DNA of 7,852 nucleotides from an uncultured Actinomyces sp. (GTDB lineage Bacteria; Actinomycetota; Actinomycetes; Actinomycetales; Actinomycetaceae): contig USPB01000089.1 of the NCBI GenBank assembly GCA_900556405.1, positions 1 through 7,852 of the forward strand. Direction: 5' to 3'. Position numbers and translations under genes: made by a program. Positions 5,797 to 7,852 of this stretch are shown here, one piece after another. The notes under the pieces are model-generated. The model did not search any database, was not told where the DNA came from, and saw only the letters and a program-made list of their open reading frames with translations. Position 1 is the first letter of the stretch. Each line of letters begins with the position of its first letter.

Positions 5797-7386
5797 ATGT
5801 CTGAAACATTCATCGGTATGCCCGGCGTGGTCTCTGACGACGCGAACGCACAGGCACACACGGGCGGCTGGCGCACCACCGTCTCCATCCCCGAGGACAC
5901 CCTCCGTTGGGGCCCCACGTTCCCGCAGGGCGCTCGCAAGACCCTGGCGAACACCCAGATGCGCCGCAACCTGGGCCACGCCACCCGCACGATCCGCACC
6001 AAGCGCGGACAGCGCGTCGCGGAAATGCCCGACTGGGAGGACCTGCGCAGCGCAGCCGAGGCCGTCAAGTTCGAAGTCGAGTCCCGCATGCCCGAGCTCC
6101 TCGAAGAGTTCGAACGCAACGTGACTGCCCGCGGCGGCATCGTCCACTGGGCACGCGACAAGCACGAGGCCAACCGCATCATCGCGGACATCATCAAGTC
6201 CAAGGGTGTCGACGAGATCGTCAAGGTCAAGTCCATGGCCACCCAGGAGACGAACCTCAACGAATACCTGAAAGAACAGGGCATCCACGCTCGCGAGACC
6301 GACCTCGCCGAGATGATCGTCCAGCTGGCCGACGACATGCCCAGCCACATCGTGGTCCCCGCGATCCACCGCAACCGTTCCGAGGTTCGCGGCATCTTCC
6401 TGGATCGCATGGAGGACGCGCCCCGCGACCTCTCCGACGACCCGACCGAGCTGACCGCCGCGGCACGCTCCCACCTGCGTAAGAAGTTCCTGCACGCCAA
6501 GGTTGCTGTCTCGGGCACCAACATGGGCGTCGCGGAAACCGGCACCGTCTCGATCTTCGAGTCCGAGGGCAATGGCCGCATGTGCCTGACACTGCCCGAC
6601 ACGCTCATCACCCTGATGGGCATTGAGAAGCTGGTCCCCCGCTTCCAGGACATCGAGATCTTCTCTCAGCTCCTGCCTCGTTCCGCCACCGGCGAGCGCA
6701 TGAACCCCTACACCTCCATGTGGACGGGCGTCACCCCCGGCGACGGCCCCCAGGAATTCCACCTGATCCTCATGGACAACGGCCGCACCAAGGTCCTCGC
6801 CGACCCGATCGGCCGTCAGGCCCTCGCCTGCATCCGCTGCGGCTCGTGCATGAACATCTGCCCGGTGTACCAGCACACGTCCGGCCACGCCTACGGCTCC
6901 GTCTACCCGGGCCCCATCGGCGCGATCCTGACCCCGCAGCTCACTCAGGGCCTCGACGAGCACGATCCCGTGCACACCCTGCCCTTCGCGTCCTCCCTGT
7001 GTGGTGCGTGTGGCGAGGTCTGCCCCGTCAAGATCGATATCCCGACGATCCTCATTCACATGCGTGCGCGCACGGTCGACGTCAAGCGCAACCTTGTGCC
7101 GGACGTGTGGGACCTCGCGATGGGCGTGACTACCCCGGTCATGTCAAACGCGAAGCTGTGGAAGGCCGCGAACGTGCCGACCAAGGCGACGCGCCTCTTT
7201 GCGAAGAAGGGCGCCATCGGCGCACTGCCCTTCCCAGCCTCGCTGTGGACCCGCGCGCGCGACCTGCCGGTCGCCCCCGAGGAGTCCCTGCGGCAGTGGT
7301 GGCGCCGCACGCACCCCGACGGCATCACCCCGGCCGCGACGGTGGAGGCGGCCCGCCGGGCGCTGAAGAACCAGGAGGAGAAGTGA
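5797..7386 (+). CDS. lutB: L-lactate oxidation complex subunit LutB (LldF), iron-sulfur protein
   Basis: A 529-residue iron-sulfur subunit, probably the electron-transfer core of LutABC. The ATG lies 1 nt after the lutA stop, with AGGTGA (5785-5790) six bases upstream, inside the lutA end. Residues about 85-340 form the LUD domain shared with LutC, including AVSGTNMGVAETGTVSIFES (237-256). The ferredoxin-like part has CIRCGSCMNICPVY (345-358: C345, C348, C351, C355) followed by GHAYGSVYPGPIGAILTP (363-380) and LCGACGEVCPVKI (401-413: C402, C405, C409). These match LutB signatures. The protein is somewhat longer than the roughly 475 residues of B. subtilis LutB, with an extra N-terminal stretch before LANTQMRRNLGHA (50-62), which I believe is common in Actinobacteria. 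The last 100 bases or so are more GC-rich, like lutC. Confidence 0.95.
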   Translation: MSETFIGMPGVVSDDANAQAHTGGWRTTVSIPEDTLRWGPTFPQGARKTLANTQMRRNLGHATRTIRTKRGQRVAEMPDWEDLRSAAEAVKFEVESRMPELLEEFERNVTARGGIVHWARDKHEANRIIADIIKSKGVDEIVKVKSMATQETNLNEYLKEQGIHARETDLAEMIVQLADDMPSHIVVPAIHRNRSEVRGIFLDRMEDAPRDLSDDPTELTAAARSHLRKKFLHAKVAVSGTNMGVAETGTVSIFESEGNGRMCLTLPDTLITLMGIEKLVPRFQDIEIFSQLLPRSATGERMNPYTSMWTGVTPGDGPQEFHLILMDNGRTKVLADPIGRQALACIRCGSCMNICPVYQHTSGHAYGSVYPGPIGAILTPQLTQGLDEHDPVHTLPFASSLCGACGEVCPVKIDIPTILIHMRARTVDVKRNLVPDVWDLAMGVTTPVMSNAKLWKAANVPTKATRLFAKKGAIGALPFPASLWTRARDLPVAPEESLRQWWRRTHPDGITPAATVEAARRALKNQEEK

Positions 7387-7852
7387 TGGACGCCAGGACC
7401 GCCGTCCTCGCCCGCGCCCGCGACGCCATCTCCCGCTCCCAGCGGGGGCGGCCCGTGCGCGAGATCCCGCGCGACTACATCCGCGTCGGCGCCCACCCCC
7501 CGGGCTCCGAGCCGGTCGTGGCCGACATGGTGGAGAAGCTGGAGGACTACTCGGCCGACGTCGTCCTGGCGCCGGACGACGAGCAGATCCTCGACGCCGT
7601 GGACGAGCTGCTCGGCGGCGCGCGCATCGTCGTCGTCCCCTCCGGGCTGCCCGGGGCCTGCAAGCGGGCCGCGGCCCGCCGCGGGCGCGTGGTGCGCGAG
7701 GACTCGCGCGAGGCGCCCATCCCGACCCTGGAGCTGGACGAGGTCGACGCCGTGGTCACCTGCGCGCGCGTGGCGGTGTCCCTGTCGGGCACCATCATCC
7801 TCGACGGCGAGCCCGACCAGGGGCGCCGGGCGATCACGCTGGTGCCCGACAC
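7386..7852 (+). CDS. lutC: L-lactate oxidation complex subunit LutC (LldG), LUD domain, 3' end missing
   Basis: The reading frame begins at ATG 7386-7388, overlapping the lutB TGA by one base (TGATG), and stays open to the window end: 155 residues of an expected 200-240. It is the third subunit of the L-lactate oxidation complex. Typical LutC features are the helical start (MDARTAVLARARDAI), KLEDYSADVV (51-60), VVVPSGLPG (82-90), DAVVTCARVAV (121-131) and SGTIILDGEPDQGRRAITL (134-152), which corresponds to the family's 'TGTIVLD-x-x-x-x-QGRRAL-x-LVPD' block. Overlap with lutB indicates translational coupling. Composition is much more GC-rich than in lutA (47/60 at 7681-7740), with many G-ending codons (GTG, CTG, CGG, GGG). 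The C-terminal part lies outside the window. Confidence 0.9.
   Translation, partial: MDARTAVLARARDAISRSQRGRPVREIPRDYIRVGAHPPGSEPVVADMVEKLEDYSADVVLAPDDEQILDAVDELLGGARIVVVPSGLPGACKRAAARRGRVVREDSREAPIPTLELDEVDAVVTCARVAVSLSGTIILDGEPDQGRRAITLVPD

Noticed and set aside
4920..6653. Long minus-strand open frame of 577 codons
   Set aside because: It lies opposite lutA and lutB, which carry clear family motifs. Its translation has the Val/Gly/Asp/Arg-rich look of an antisense frame in high-GC DNA.
5734..7059. Minus-strand open frame of 441 codons
   Set aside because: Antisense shadow of lutB; low-complexity Val/Gly/Asp/Ala composition and no recognisable domain.
7547..7852. Minus-strand frame running off the window end
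   Set aside because: Opposite to lutC, whose frame shows the family's conserved block; the reverse frame is Ser/Arg/Pro-rich antisense.

Overview
The window looks like part of a high-GC Actinobacterium, most likely of the Actinomycetaceae (Schaalia/Actinomyces type). This is inferred from strong C/G third-position bias in the housekeeping genes, GTG starts, LutA/LutB/LutC of actinobacterial style, and ESX-like small helical proteins. No rRNA or other taxonomic marker is present, so the placement is tentative. Every gene I can support lies on the + strand.

Layout. (1) Positions 1-1535 hold the 3' 92% or so of an L-lactate permease (LldP/LctP family), closed by a strong perfect hairpin at 1556-1592. 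(2) Positions 1636-4685 hold a five-gene block of visibly different composition. It encodes a 92-aa EspC/WXG100-like small helical protein, a 398-aa protein with an ESX-effector-like helical N-terminus and an unassigned C-terminal domain, a 120-aa orphan, and two tandemly duplicated lipoproteins. (3) Positions 4686-4997 are an AT-richer non-coding stretch with short repeats and hairpins, probably the control region of the next operon. (4) Positions 4998-7852 hold lutA, lutB and the 5' part of lutC, tightly packed (1-nt gap, then a 1-nt stop/start overlap). They encode the iron-sulfur L-lactate oxidation complex.

How it fits together. The permease imports lactate and LutABC oxidises it to pyruvate, so the two outer parts form one metabolic unit. 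The middle block has no evident link to lactate. Its gene order is a small secretion-partner-like protein, a large protein with a WXG-like head and variable tail, a small soluble protein, then lipoproteins. That order resembles a type VII secretion effector module with candidate immunity proteins. Sample counts support a foreign origin: 30/60 GC at 2161-2220 in the block, against 42/60 at 5401-5460 in lutA. The block also uses TTA leucine codons. No secretion machinery (EccC, membrane subunits) lies in the window, so any such system would have to be encoded elsewhere.

The strongest lead is this putative effector-immunity cassette lodged between the lactate transporter and the lactate oxidation operon. 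Its toxin-like C-terminal domain is one I cannot assign to a known family. No tRNA, rRNA, CRISPR, transposase or integrase was seen.
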